Source of the DNA: Microbacterium jejuense
GTDB lineage: Bacteria; Actinomycetota; Actinomycetes; Actinomycetales; Microbacteriaceae
NCBI RefSeq assembly: GCF_019511665.1
Contig: NZ_JAEUAW010000011.1
Location: forward strand, 1 to 64,000
Length of the DNA: 64,000 bases
Direction of reading: 5' to 3'
In this document: positions 21,632 to 30,545 of the stretch, one piece after another
Layout: every line of letters starts with the position of its first letter
Numbering within the stretch: the first letter of the stretch is position 1
The notes under the pieces: generated by a model
The model's input: only the letters and a program-made list of their open reading frames with translations
Database searches by the model: none
What the model was told of the DNA's origin: nothing
Translations under genes and position numbers: made by a program

Positions 21632-23623
21632 CTACGGCAGCGTGAGCGCAGCCTCGGGCCGGTGCACGCCGCGCGGACGATAGCCGAGGGCGCCTGACAC
21701 GCCGGCGAGGTCGGCGAGGTACCACAGGATCGCGAGCCACATCTCGGTGCCCTGCAGTCCGGGCTCGGTGTCGGCGAGCCCACGCGCGGCGGGCGACGGC
21801 TCGCGGAACGAGAACCCCGCGCCGGGCGCCCACGTGTGCAGCGCGTCCGAGAGCAGACGTGTGGCGAGTTCGCGCACCTCGTCGGCGCGGTAGCCGGTGC
21901 CACGCGTGAGCCACAGCGGGTGGGCGACGTCGAGCACGTTGCAGGCGTTGCGCGCGCCGGGCGCGAACCATCGCGGCGACCGCGCGTGCCGCAGCACCGT
22001 GTCGATGACGCGCTCGGGGTGGGGGAGCGGCACGCCGAACTGCGCGAACGTGCCGCGCGACGCGCGGTAGAAGCCGTTGACGACCGGGAGCAGGTCGCCA
22101 TCGGGCGCAGGCGAGCCCCACATGCCGGTGTGAGGGTCGGCGTGCAGCAGCAGCCACCCGAACAGCGCCTCCTCCACACCCGGCACGATGTCGTGCCCTG
22201 CGCGCTTCGTCCACAGGATCGCCGTGCCGAAGCCGTCCACGTGGTGCGCGGCGCCCCACGCGTCGGTGCCCCACGGCAGACTCTCGCAGAACGCGACGAC
22301 CCGATCCGCGGTCGCCGCCGTCACCCACGTGAGAGGAGCCGCGAACGACGACCCCAGCAGATCCAGCGCGTATCCGACGCTCAGCACGTGGTACGCCACG
22401 TCCGGGTGCGAGAACCCGAGCCCCGCCTCCGGCTGCCCGTCCGCTCCGAGGGGCGCGACACCGCCCGTCGCGGCATCCTGCCAGTCCTGCAGTCGCCGGA
22501 TCTGCGCGGCCGCCGTCGCCTGCGCGGGGGCCGTTCCGAGCAGCACATCGGCGATCTCGATCGCGTCGCACTGCGCGCGCACCGTCGGCGCGGCGCCCGG
22601 CCGGTCTGCGAAGAGCCCGAGGTCTTCGCGCCACGCACGCTGAAGAACAGTGGATGCCTCGGCCTTCGCCTGCGCGGCGAACCGGGCCGCGCGCTCGGCC
22701 AGGCCGTCGGTGTGGTCTGCGGTCGCGCGCGCGGGCGCGATCAGGGTCGGCGCGGCACCACGCGGGATCCCGCTCGCCACCGGGCCGGGCTGGGGCCGGG
22801 GCTCGTGGTCGTGCTCGGGACCCGGAGCGGCGGCAGGGCCGAGCTCGGCGCCGGGTTCAGAGGCGGAGTCGACGTCGGTGGCAGGCGCTGCTGCCGGAGT
22901 GTCCCCACCCGACAGGGTCCGCCCCGGGTGGCCGCCCGCCAGGGCCGGCAGCAGGCCGAGGGCAGGGGCATCCACGTCCTCTTCGACAGGGGCGGTGGCG
23001 TCGTCCTCCGCACGGGCGGCCGCTTCTGCGGCGGCGTCCGGTGCGATGCCGGTGTCGTCGGGTTCGACACGCCAGCGGATGAAGCGGGCGGGGTTGCCGC
23101 CGACGACCGCGCCGTCGGGGACGTCCTTCGTGACGACAGCGCTCGCCGCGAGCACGGAGTGGGAGCCGACGTGCACGCCGTCGAGGATCACGACATGCGA
23201 GCCGATCCAGACGTCGTCGCCGATCACGATGCCCTTCGACGTGAGGGGCTGGCGGAAGACCGGCGTGCCCGACTCCATGGAGTGGTTGAAGCCGAGGATC
23301 GAGGTGTGCGCGCCGATGCGCACGCCGTCGCCCATCGTCACCTTGCCGCGGATCACCGTGTACGGGTTGACGCTGCAATCCGCGCCCGTCGTGAGGTCGC
23401 CGGTGAGATAGGCGCCGGCGGCCACGTACGTGCGGTCGCCCAGTCGCAGAGCATCGTTGTCGATCGACGCGAGGCCCGAGATGAAGCACTCGTCGCCGAG
23501 CTCATGATCAGGGCGTCCGTCGACCAATGCGTGCTGCAGAGCGAGCTGCGCCTCCCGGTCGTCGGCGGAGGCTTCACGCCAGAAGTCCCAGGGCGAGTAT
23601 TCGTGGGCGGCGATGGCGGGCAT
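21632..23623 (-). CDS. Hexapeptide acyltransferase fused to a helical toroid-like domain
   Basis: This 663-residue protein has two parts. Residues about 1-190 form a left-handed beta-helix acyltransferase of the maltose/galactoside O-acetyltransferase type, with repeats such as VTMGDGVRIGAHTSILG, GIVIGDDVWIGSHVVILDGVH and SVLAASAVVTKDVPDGAVVGGNPARFI. An Ala/Pro/Glu-rich linker of about 120 residues follows. Residues about 320-663 are helical with Trp, Gly and His motifs (GFGTAILWTKRAGHDIVP, DPHTGMWGSPAPDG, ARNACNVLDVAHPLWL), resembling an alpha/alpha toroid of glycan-active or terpene-cyclase-like proteins. No signal peptide is present. CATACT lies 7 nt before the ATG. The acceptor is unknown, perhaps a cell-surface glycan. 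The acyltransferase half is certain and the second half only structural. Confidence 0.75.
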   Translation of the reverse strand: MPAIAAHEYSPWDFWREASADDREAQLALQHALVDGRPDHELGDECFISGLASIDNDALRLGDRTYVAAGAYLTGDLTTGADCSVNPYTVIRGKVTMGDGVRIGAHTSILGFNHSMESGTPVFRQPLTSKGIVIGDDVWIGSHVVILDGVHVGSHSVLAASAVVTKDVPDGAVVGGNPARFIRWRVEPDDTGIAPDAAAEAAARAEDDATAPVEEDVDAPALGLLPALAGGHPGRTLSGGDTPAAAPATDVDSASEPGAELGPAAAPGPEHDHEPRPQPGPVASGIPRGAAPTLIAPARATADHTDGLAERAARFAAQAKAEASTVLQRAWREDLGLFADRPGAAPTVRAQCDAIEIADVLLGTAPAQATAAAQIRRLQDWQDAATGGVAPLGADGQPEAGLGFSHPDVAYHVLSVGYALDLLGSSFAAPLTWVTAATADRVVAFCESLPWGTDAWGAAHHVDGFGTAILWTKRAGHDIVPGVEEALFGWLLLHADPHTGMWGSPAPDGDLLPVVNGFYRASRGTFAQFGVPLPHPERVIDTVLRHARSPRWFAPGARNACNVLDVAHPLWLTRGTGYRADEVRELATRLLSDALHTWAPGAGFSFREPSPAARGLADTEPGLQGTEMWLAILWYLADLAGVSGALGYRPRGVHRPEAALTLP

Positions 23624-23723
23624 ATATCCCAGTATGGTTCGACCGCCGTGCACCCGCCGGGCCGAACCCCCGGCGCGCAACGGATCCGCGCCGTGTCGCC
23701 TGCAGCCCGTCATCGCCGGCCGC

Positions 23724-23729
23724 TAGGTT
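23724..23729 (+). promoter_or_regulatory. -10 box for leaderless DUF1579-like gene
   Basis: TAGGTT ends 6 nt before the GTG at 23736. Confidence 0.5.
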
Positions 23730-23735
23730 CAAGGC

Positions 23736-24155
23736 GTGACGTCCTCCCCGCGGTTCGAGTCCTTGATCGGCGCCTGGACGGGAGACGAGGAGCTCTTCCC
23801 GACAGCCTGGACGGCGGCCGGGACGGCGCAAGCCTCGATCGACGTGCGACCCGGGCCCGACGGCATCCACTTCGACTACGTCGAGACGCGCGACGGCAGC
23901 CGGCTCGACGCCCACGCGGTCGTCGCGGGCGGCGGCTTCTGGTGGTTCGACTCGTACGGTTTCACGCCGCAGACTCCGGGCACCGCCGCGTGGGACGGCG
24001 ACACGCTCGTTCTGGATCGCCGCTCGGACCGCGGTCGCACCGTCATGCGGCTGCGCGCTGCGGGCGACTCCCTCGAGGTCGAGCTCGACACGGCCGTCCC
24101 CGCCGACGCGGACCTCGCCCCTCTCGTGCGCGGCACGTACCGACGGGCGGACTGA
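23736..24155 (+). CDS. DUF1579-like small protein
   Basis: This 139-residue beta-rich protein begins RFESLIGAWTGDEELFPTAW and ends with LRAAGDSLEVELDTAVPAD, the calycin/lipocalin-like pattern of DUF1579 proteins. No signal peptide or membrane segment is present. It is divergent from the acyltransferase fusion with a 112-base gap. The GTG start has no Shine-Dalgarno sequence but a TAGGTT box 6 nt upstream, so it is probably leaderless. The function is unknown and a small-ligand binding role is only a guess. Confidence 0.75.
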   Translation: MTSSPRFESLIGAWTGDEELFPTAWTAAGTAQASIDVRPGPDGIHFDYVETRDGSRLDAHAVVAGGGFWWFDSYGFTPQTPGTAAWDGDTLVLDRRSDRGRTVMRLRAAGDSLEVELDTAVPADADLAPLVRGTYRRAD

Positions 24156-24208
24156 CCGGGGGGCCGGCGCGATGCGGCCCAGCCCTCGGGCTCCGACGTG
24201 CCGGTGGG

Positions 24209-24214
24209 TAGCCT
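24209..24214 (+). promoter_or_regulatory. -10 box for leaderless membrane-protein gene
   Basis: TAGCCT ends 7 nt before the GTG at 24222. Confidence 0.5.
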
Positions 24215-24221
24215 GGGCGTC

Positions 24222-24518
24222 GTGACAGCGCGTGGGCCTTCAGACGAGGCGAGCCTGCCCGCGTCCGCGGGGTCGAGGTGGCGGGCACAGGCGCGCGTCG
24301 CCGGCAGCATCGTCGGCTTCGCGGCGCTCCTCTGCGGTCCTATCATTGCGGTGGCGGCGCTGATCATCGGCATCGTGCTCGCCGTGACCCAGTCCGCGTG
24401 GTGGCTCGTCGCGATCCCGATCGGCGCGATCGTGGGGGCCGCGGTCCACTTCCTCGGCCTCGGCACGATGTTCGCAGCCGAACAGGAGGCGTCTGACGGC
24501 GAAGACAACGCGGGCTGA
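24222..24518 (+). CDS. Small membrane protein of unknown function
   Basis: This 98-residue protein has a polar N-terminal part of about 25 residues, two hydrophobic helices (VAGSIVGFAALLCGPIIAVA and LVAIPIGAIVGAAVHFLGLG) and an acidic tail (EQEASDGEDNAG). I do not recognise a family. The GTG at 24222 fits a leaderless transcript from TAGCCT. It ends shortly before the tRNA terminator hairpin, which would also stop its transcript. Confidence 0.7.
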   Translation: MTARGPSDEASLPASAGSRWRAQARVAGSIVGFAALLCGPIIAVAALIIGIVLAVTQSAWWLVAIPIGAIVGAAVHFLGLGTMFAAEQEASDGEDNAG

Positions 24519-24590
24519 ACGTCGGCGCCTTGCGGAGCAGGTCGCAGGCGGAGCCGCCGCGCGTCCGCTCGGACCTCTGCGGGATCGAAC

Positions 24591-24625
24591 GAGAAGAGGC
24601 GCGGCCAACGGCCGCGCCTCTTCTC
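24591..24625. terminator. Bidirectional terminator between small membrane protein and tRNA-Gly
   Basis: A perfect 16-bp stem (GAGAAGAGGCGCGGCC and its complement) is closed by the loop AAC. It lies 7 bases beyond the 3' end of the minus-strand tRNA gene. Confidence 0.85.
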
Positions 24626-24632
24626 CCGTCGG

Positions 24633-24703
24633 AGGGGCTGACGGGAATCGAACCCGCGCTGTCTGCTTGGGAAGCAGAAGTTCTGCCATTGAACTACAGC
24701 CCC
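24633..24703 (-). tRNA. tRNA-Gly(CCC)
   Basis: The minus strand folds as a 71-nt cloverleaf: acceptor GGGGCTG/CAGCCCC, anticodon stem TCTGC/GCAGA with loop TTCCCAA (anticodon CCC), and T arm GCGGGTTCGATTCCCGT. The discriminator base is U and no CCA is encoded. A perfect hairpin terminator follows. Confidence 0.95.
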
Positions 24704-24749
24704 GGACGCCGGCATCCCGGCATTCGCACGCCTGTTACGACGCCCCGAC

Positions 24750-24755
24750 AGCATA
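24750..24755 (-). promoter_or_regulatory. -10 box of the tRNA-Gly gene
   Basis: TATGCT on the minus strand lies about 47 nt before the tRNA 5' end. It sits in the same short gap as the dcd promoter and overlaps an inverted repeat CCTGTTA/TAACAGG (24731-24760). Confidence 0.4.
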
Positions 24756-24770
24756 ACAGGACGTCCCCGA

Positions 24771-24776
24771 TAGGCT
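24771..24776 (+). promoter_or_regulatory. -10 box for leaderless dcd
   Basis: TAGGCT ends 6 nt before the GTG start of dcd at 24783. Confidence 0.55.
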
Positions 24777-24782
24777 GGCCCC

Positions 24783-25388
24783 GTGCTGCTGAGTGACCGC
24801 GACATCCGGCTCGAGATCGACGCGGGACGGATCGGGCTCGACCCGTGGGATCCCGCCATGGTGCAGCCGTCGAGCGTGGACGTGCGCCTCGACCGGTACT
24901 TCCGGCTGTTCGACAACCACAAGTACCCGTTCATCGATCCCGCCGAGGACCAGCCGGAGCTGACGCGGCTCATCGAGGTCGACCCCGACGAGCCCTTCAT
25001 CCTGCACCCCGGCGAGTTCGCGCTGGGCTCGACGTTCGAGCAGATCACGCTGCCCGACGACGTGGCTGCGCGCCTCGAGGGAAAGTCGTCGCTCGGGCGC
25101 CTGGGCCTGCTCACGCACTCGACGGCCGGCTTCATCGACCCGGGATTCACCGGGCACGTCACCCTCGAGCTGTCCAACGTCGCGACACTGCCGATCAAGC
25201 TGTGGCCCGGCATGAAGATCGGTCAGGTCTGCTACTTCCGGCTCACCTCGCCCGCCGAGAACCCCTACGGCTCGGGCCCCTACGGCAACCGTTATCAGGG
25301 TCAGCGCGGCCCGACGGCATCCCGTTCGTTCCAGAACTTCCACCGCACCGACGTGGGAGTCCTGGATGCCGGCAGCCGCGGCGCCTGA
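24783..25388 (+). CDS. dcd: dCTP deaminase (probably dUMP-forming)
   Basis: This 201-residue trimeric dUTPase-fold enzyme has [20 protein letters not shown] at the N terminus, [17 protein letters not shown] (about 27-43), [20 protein letters not shown] (about 100-119; catalytic Glu in [14 protein letters not shown] is nearby) and [14 protein letters not shown] at the C terminus. It closely follows the actinobacterial type that turns dCTP directly into dUMP by deamination and diphosphate removal, supplying thymidylate synthesis. The GTG start has no leader: TAGGCT lies 6 nt upstream. It shares a 79-base divergent gap with tRNA-Gly. Confidence 0.95.
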   Translation: MLLSDRDIRLEIDAGRIGLDPWDPAMVQPSSVDVRLDRYFRLFDNHKYPFIDPAEDQPELTRLIEVDPDEPFILHPGEFALGSTFEQITLPDDVAARLEGKSSLGRLGLLTHSTAGFIDPGFTGHVTLELSNVATLPIKLWPGMKIGQVCYFRLTSPAENPYGSGPYGNRYQGQRGPTASRSFQNFHRTDVGVLDAGSRGA

Positions 25389-25413
25389 AGAAACACCGCC
25401 GCGCGGCTCGACG

Positions 25414-26310
25414 TCAGGACGCGCCGGCACCCGGCCGCCGACCCGCGGGTGAGCCCGCATAGGTGCCGATCAGGTCACGGATCTCGTCGACGATCGTGGG
25501 GATCGGGATGCCGGCGGCGAGCATGGCGAGCAGCTGGCGGAGGTTGAGGATGCGCGCATGCGTGCGCCACTCGGCGTGGAGCGGGCGCACCTCCTGGTAC
25601 GCGCTGAAGAACGACTCGGGCACGCCTCCCGAGCAGAGCATGTGGGCGAGGTCCACCTCGGCCCACGTGCAGCTCACCGCGGGATCGACGAACGCCGGGT
25701 GTCCCGCGAGATCGGCGATGACGTTGTTGCGCCAGAGATCGCCGTGGGTGAGGCAGGCGCCGGTGTCGGGAACGAGGTCGGGCAGGCGGCGGCAGAGCCG
25801 TTCGATGCCGGCGCGATCCTCCGCCGTGAGGGCGGCATCCACCCGCGGCTCGTCGAGGTACCTCAGTACGCGCTTCTCGGCGAAGAACCGGTGGCCGTCG
25901 CGATCCCAGCCGTTGCGCTGAGGGAGCAGACCCAGCCACCCGTCGTGATCCCAGCCGAAGCCGTCGTGCGCCGTGGTGCTGTGCATCCGTGCGACCGTCC
26001 GGCCCGCGTCCCGCCAGAACGCATCTGTGTCGGGCGTCTCGGGGTCGAGCGCTTCCAGCACGATCGACCGCGGTCCGACGGCCAGCACGCGCGGAGTCCG
26101 CAGGCGTCCCGCTCGGGCGAGGACGTCGAGGCCGGCTGCTTCTGCGGCGAACAGATCGGAGCGGTCCTCCTCCGACGCCTTGACGACGACCTGCTTGCCG
26201 TCGGCGAGCACGCAGAGCCACACCGGGTTGGCGAACCCGCCGGTCAGCGGCCGCACCGCCTCTGCGCGGAGGCCGCCGGGAAGAAGATCCGCAGACCACT
26301 CGAGCGTCAT
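25414..26310 (-). CDS. Fructosamine kinase / phosphotransferase-family protein
   Basis: This 298-residue aminoglycoside-phosphotransferase-fold protein has a nucleotide-binding N-lobe (LTGGFANPVWLCVLADGKQVVVKA, about 22-45), the catalytic loop THGDLWRNNVIADLAGHPAFVD (about 191-212; HGDxxxxN) and the DPAVSCTWAEVDLAHML segment typical of fructosamine-3-kinase proteins, which repair glycated amines. AGGGAGGG precedes the ATG at 26310. It is convergent with dcd and divergent from the secreted phosphoesterase. The imperfect inverted repeat at 26325-26340 lies between its -10-like TAGTTT and the start. Confidence 0.85.
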   Translation of the reverse strand: MTLEWSADLLPGGLRAEAVRPLTGGFANPVWLCVLADGKQVVVKASEEDRSDLFAAEAAGLDVLARAGRLRTPRVLAVGPRSIVLEALDPETPDTDAFWRDAGRTVARMHSTTAHDGFGWDHDGWLGLLPQRNGWDRDGHRFFAEKRVLRYLDEPRVDAALTAEDRAGIERLCRRLPDLVPDTGACLTHGDLWRNNVIADLAGHPAFVDPAVSCTWAEVDLAHMLCSGGVPESFFSAYQEVRPLHAEWRTHARILNLRQLLAMLAAGIPIPTIVDEIRDLIGTYAGSPAGRRPGAGAS

Positions 26311-26324
26311 GGCCCTCCCTTTTG

Positions 26325-26340
26325 TTGTCTCACCCGACAA
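26325..26340. promoter_or_regulatory. Inverted repeat before fructosamine-kinase-like gene
   Basis: TTGTC and GACAA are separated by six bases, and the outer bases extend the symmetry imperfectly. It lies 15-30 nt before the ATG at 26310 and could bind a small repressor. The evidence is symmetry only. Confidence 0.3.
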
Positions 26341-26400
26341 ACTAGCAGCAGCGAAATGACGGAGAGCGGTTCCCGGCACGATGCCCGTCCGTCGTCTCGT

Positions 26401-26422
26401 GCTCGCATAGCGTTCACATAGC
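26401..26422 (+). promoter_or_regulatory. PHO-box-like tandem 11-bp repeats
   Basis: GCTCGCATAGC is followed at once by GTTCACATAGC. They are two contiguous 11-nt units that differ at two positions, and the second carries GTTCAC, the core of the actinomycete PhoP box. A secreted phosphoesterase gene lies 82 bases downstream. Confidence 0.5.
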
Positions 26423-26503
26423 GCCTCCACAGTCGACGGTGGGCGCGCATCTCCCCACTCGCTCGTGCGCCCTCCTATCGAAGACGAGGAAGGACGCCTC
26501 CCC

Positions 26504-29500
26504 ATGCGGCCGATCGGTCAACGCCCCCGCGCACAGAGATCCGAGCACACGAGAGGGGGAGGGAAGGCGCTCGCCGTCGTGGCGGCCGTGGCCGGCGCGC
26601 TCGTGCTGTCGACCGTCGCCGCCCCCGCAGCCACTGCTGCGCCACCGGACCGCCCGCAGCCCACGCCTCCCGCGGCGCCGACGCTGACCCCCGAGGACGG
26701 GGTGTACCTGAAGGGCGCCGTGACCGTGGCGTCCGATGCCACGACGGCGGGAGACCCCGTCTCGAGTCTCACGATCGACGGCGTGCCGATCGGTGCGGCG
26801 CCGACGCCGGGCGTCTCGCACCTGAGCTTCGAGGTCGGCAGCAACTCCGCCGCGCTGAGCTTCCACAACTACCTCGTCGTCAACGGCCACCGCATCGACC
26901 AGGACCGCACGTGGGTGTCGGAGCGCGTCGACATCCCGGTTCCCAATGACTGGCTGGTGACCGGCGAGAACATCGTCGAGATCTTCGCCGGCACGGCCGA
27001 CGCCGCGTGCGGAGTGAACTACGACGACTTCGTGGTCACCGATGTGGGCCTCGAGCTGCTCGGCGAGGTCGCCGACGGCGAAGAGAACCCGTTCACGTTC
27101 TCGTTCGGCGACGGCGACTGCGGCACGCAGGCCGGCGACATCGTCCACGCCGAGCTCTCGTTCTTCGTGCTCGGCGATCCGCTCGCCTCGCCGGGCCTGT
27201 CGGCGGAGGTCGACACGACCACGCTGGCCAACGGTGCGCACGAGATCGTCGCGACCACCGCCGCGGGCGGCCGCGTCGCCCACACCGTCACGGTCAACAA
27301 CGCGCCGGTCGGCGCTCCGTCGGTGGCGCCCGAGGACGGCACGCTCGCGCACGGCACGCAGACGGTGTCGGCGGCGCGTCCGGCCGACGCGGCAGGCGGT
27401 GTGGCATCCCTCACCATCGACGGCGCGCAGCCGGCGGCCGCGCAGAGCCTCGGTGCGGGCTCGTCGACGTTCAGCTTCGACGTCGGGTCCAACTCGATCG
27501 AGAACCGGTACCAGAACCACCTGCTCGTGAACGGCCGCAAGGTCGACATCCTCGGCGACTGGGTCAGCCAGCGCGTGGACGTGCCGGTGCCCAACCGCTA
27601 TCTCGTTCCCGGAGACAACGTGATCGAGATCGTCGCGGGTGACATCAGCTCGACGTGCGGGGCGAACCTCGACGACTTCACGCTGTCGAACCTCGGCCTG
27701 TCGGTGAGCACGGGTACGGCCTCCGGCGTCGACATCGCCGCGAGCTACGCCATGGGCGACGGCAACTGCGGCTCGTCGACGACGGCGCTGCGCACGGCGC
27801 AGACCCACTGGACGATCGACGCTCCCGGCGTGGCCGTGCTGCCCACGCTGGGCTCGGGCGAGGCGACGCTGAGCTTCACGGTCGGCTCGAACTCGATCGA
27901 CGCGACGTTCGCGAACCTGCTGTACGTCAACGGCGTGCGCTACGTGCTCGGTGGCGACTTCGTGAACGAGCGCGCGAACGTGGTGATCCCCAACGAGTGG
28001 CTGCTGCCCGGCTGGAACACGGTCGAGTTCGTCACCGGCACCACCGCGACCGGCTGCAACCGCGACGACTTCACGATCTCGGACGTCGCGCTCACCCCGG
28101 CTTCGGGCACCGCGACCCCGCAGCGTGCGAAGTCGTCGTATGCACTCGGCGACGGCACCTGCGGGTCGAATATCAACCTGTTCCGCGAGGTCGACCTGCA
28201 CTTCCTCGTGACGGATGCCACGGCCCAGGGCCTGCGCGCCGACGTCGACACCACCGCGCTCGCCGACGGCGCGCACGCGGTGGCGGCGGCATCGTCCACC
28301 GGCGAGGTGGCGACCCGTACCCTGCTCACCGACAACTCGGCACCGGTCGTGGCGTCGAGCGTGCCGGCATCGGGTGGAACGATCACCCAGGCCGTCGCAC
28401 TGGACGTCGAGCTCGACGACGCGACCGGCCTCGTCGGCACGCCCGAGCTCACGCTCGACGGCCAGCCGATCGCGCTGGGCGCGGCGGTCGGTCCGGGCCT
28501 CGGCGCGGGTCCGCACACCATCGCCGTGAAGGCGGCCGACGCGCTCGGCAACACGGCGACGCGCGAGATCGTGTTCACGTCTGCGGGCATCCCGGACGCA
28601 CCGGCCGAACTCGCCCCGGCGGGCGGCACGACGGGGGTCTCGGGCAGCGTGACGCTGCAGGCGAAGGTGTCGGAGCCCGACGGCGGCGACGTGACGGCGA
28701 CGTTCCAGCAGGCCGAGATCCTGACGCCCAACCAGGGCTGGCAGGGGTCGGCGCCGGAGGTGCCGACGACGCTCTCGGTCGCGGGTGAGAGCAACATCGG
28801 CAGCACCAAGGCGCTCGCTCCCGGCGACGGGCACACGCTCGACTCGCCGGCCAGCGGCGACGTGTCGTTCCAGCGGTTCGACGTGCAGATCAAGGGCCGG
28901 GTCGCCGATCCGGTGCTGCGCTGGGAGGGCGTCATCGATCCGACCCGCGTCGTCTCGCTGCGCGCGTGGAACCTGCAGACCTCGGCCTGGGACGTGCTGG
29001 CCAGTTCGCGGGGCACGCTCGAGGGCGACACGCAGCTGAGCGCCATCGTCGACCAGCGGTACATCGACGGGCAGCAGGTGCACGTCATGATCACGGGCGA
29101 GGACCCCTTCGCCGACGAGATCGACGCGGGCGCCGAAGGCTTCGCCGACCCGTCGTCGTACGACTTCTCGATCGCCCACTTCACCGACACGCAGTACCTG
29201 TCGGAGGGCGCCACCGAGCAGGAGACGGAGGCGGAGCGCGCCATCTGGGAGAAGGCGTACGGCGACATCACGCGCTGGATCGCCTCCAACGCTGATGACC
29301 GCAAGATCGAGTACGTCGCGCACACCGGCGACATCATCGAGAACAACATCCGCACACCCGCCGACGAGGCGATGATGCGGGAGGTCGTCGGCGAGTTCGA
29401 GGTGTCTTCGCGTCAGCAGGAGATCCTGGATGCCGCCGGCGTGCCCAACCAGGTCATCGCGGGCAACCACGACAACCGTTCGGGCACCGAGGACGGCCCC

Positions 29501-30526
29501 GGAGCGATGTACAACCAGTACTTCGGGCCGGACCGCTACACGGCGGCGGACGACCAGTGGATCAACGCCGAGTACGGCGGTCCGTGGCGCGAGGGCGACA
29601 ACCAGAACAACTACACGCTGTTCTCGGCAGGCGGCCTGGACTTCGTGTCGGTGGGCCTGTCGTACGGGGTGACGCGCGAGGAGGCCGCCTGGGCGGACTC
29701 GATCTTCAAGCGGTACCCCGAGCGCAACGGCATCCTGCTGTCGCACGACTACCTCGCCGCGAGTCCGCAGCGCGACGGTCGCGCGGCGCCGTACGCCGCG
29801 CCGGACGGGTCGATGCTGTTCAAGACGGTCGTCGAGGGCAACCCCAACGTGTTCCTCGTGCTCGCCGGGCACGTGCACGGCGTGGGCACGAACGTGAAGC
29901 CCGAGGTGGGCCAGGTCGCGCACGGCGTCGTCGAGCTGCTCGCGGACTACCAGAACTACACGGTGTCTGCGGGCGACCTCGGTCTGACCGACATCGGCGG
30001 GTACGCGCCCACCGATCAGCTGCGGTTCGGCGCGAGCTACCTGCGTCTGCTGCAGTTCGACGTGGACCGCAGCGAGATGATCGTCGACACGTACTCGCCG
30101 TTCCTGGACGACTTCGGGGCCGGCGAGCACGATCCGGCGATGCGCTACGACCCGTCGGCCGACAACATGGTGCTGCCGGTCGACCTCACCTCGCGCACCA
30201 CGTCGTTCCAGACGGACTCGCTCGCGCTGTACGACCCGGTCGCGGTCGTCGGCGAGTCGACGGTCGGCTCGGGCGAGGTGGCGTCCGTGGCGTGGACGGG
30301 TCTGAAGAAGGGAACCGCCCACGCGTGGCTCGTGGTGGCCGAGTCGGCCGGCGGCGGACGCACCGCCTCGCTGCCGAACGTGTTCGTGACGAGCGGCGCG
30401 AAGAAGGATGCCGTCACGCCGGACCTGGCGCCGTACGCGACGCCGACGCCGGTCGCGCCGACGCCGAGCCCGACGCCGTCGGCCACCCCGGCACCGTCGG
30501 GGACGCCGACGCCGTCCGGCGAGTGA
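26504..30526 (+). CDS. Large secreted calcineurin-like metallophosphoesterase
   Basis: This 1,340-residue exported protein has a signal peptide (hydrophobic stretch ALAVVAAVAGALVLS, likely cut after ATA near residue 46). Three copies of a beta-rich module follow (about 100-215, 310-420, 440-560), each with S-F-x-V-GSNS...N-x-L-x-VNG and a later paired-Cys segment. Ig-like modules come next, and then a metallophosphoesterase domain near 880-1180: SIAHFTDTQYLS, AHTGDIIENN, VIAGNHDNRSG, LLSHDYL and LAGHVHGVGTN. The C terminus is a Pro/Thr/Ser-rich tail with no LPXTG or anchor helix. GAGGAAGGA precedes the ATG at 26504. With the PHO-like box it probably scavenges phosphate outside the cell; the substrate is unknown. 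Confidence 0.87.
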   Translation: MRPIGQRPRAQRSEHTRGGGKALAVVAAVAGALVLSTVAAPAATAAPPDRPQPTPPAAPTLTPEDGVYLKGAVTVASDATTAGDPVSSLTIDGVPIGAAPTPGVSHLSFEVGSNSAALSFHNYLVVNGHRIDQDRTWVSERVDIPVPNDWLVTGENIVEIFAGTADAACGVNYDDFVVTDVGLELLGEVADGEENPFTFSFGDGDCGTQAGDIVHAELSFFVLGDPLASPGLSAEVDTTTLANGAHEIVATTAAGGRVAHTVTVNNAPVGAPSVAPEDGTLAHGTQTVSAARPADAAGGVASLTIDGAQPAAAQSLGAGSSTFSFDVGSNSIENRYQNHLLVNGRKVDILGDWVSQRVDVPVPNRYLVPGDNVIEIVAGDISSTCGANLDDFTLSNLGLSVSTGTASGVDIAASYAMGDGNCGSSTTALRTAQTHWTIDAPGVAVLPTLGSGEATLSFTVGSNSIDATFANLLYVNGVRYVLGGDFVNERANVVIPNEWLLPGWNTVEFVTGTTATGCNRDDFTISDVALTPASGTATPQRAKSSYALGDGTCGSNINLFREVDLHFLVTDATAQGLRADVDTTALADGAHAVAAASSTGEVATRTLLTDNSAPVVASSVPASGGTITQAVALDVELDDATGLVGTPELTLDGQPIALGAAVGPGLGAGPHTIAVKAADALGNTATREIVFTSAGIPDAPAELAPAGGTTGVSGSVTLQAKVSEPDGGDVTATFQQAEILTPNQGWQGSAPEVPTTLSVAGESNIGSTKALAPGDGHTLDSPASGDVSFQRFDVQIKGRVADPVLRWEGVIDPTRVVSLRAWNLQTSAWDVLASSRGTLEGDTQLSAIVDQRYIDGQQVHVMITGEDPFADEIDAGAEGFADPSSYDFSIAHFTDTQYLSEGATEQETEAERAIWEKAYGDITRWIASNADDRKIEYVAHTGDIIENNIRTPADEAMMREVVGEFEVSSRQQEILDAAGVPNQVIAGNHDNRSGTEDGPGAMYNQYFGPDRYTAADDQWINAEYGGPWREGDNQNNYTLFSAGGLDFVSVGLSYGVTREEAAWADSIFKRYPERNGILLSHDYLAASPQRDGRAAPYAAPDGSMLFKTVVEGNPNVFLVLAGHVHGVGTNVKPEVGQVAHGVVELLADYQNYTVSAGDLGLTDIGGYAPTDQLRFGASYLRLLQFDVDRSEMIVDTYSPFLDDFGAGEHDPAMRYDPSADNMVLPVDLTSRTTSFQTDSLALYDPVAVVGESTVGSGEVASVAWTGLKKGTAHAWLVVAESAGGGRTASLPNVFVTSGAKKDAVTPDLAPYATPTPVAPTPSPTPSATPAPSGTPTPSGE

Positions 30527-30545
30527 CCGCACAGCGCTGAGACGC

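Noticed and set aside
24156..24221. A longer start at 24198 for the small membrane protein
   Set aside because: It precedes the TAGCCT box that best explains transcription of the gene.
24633..24703. tRNA-Gly as an integration site of a mobile element
   Set aside because: No duplicated tRNA 3' end, integrase or phage gene is found in the flanking sequence.
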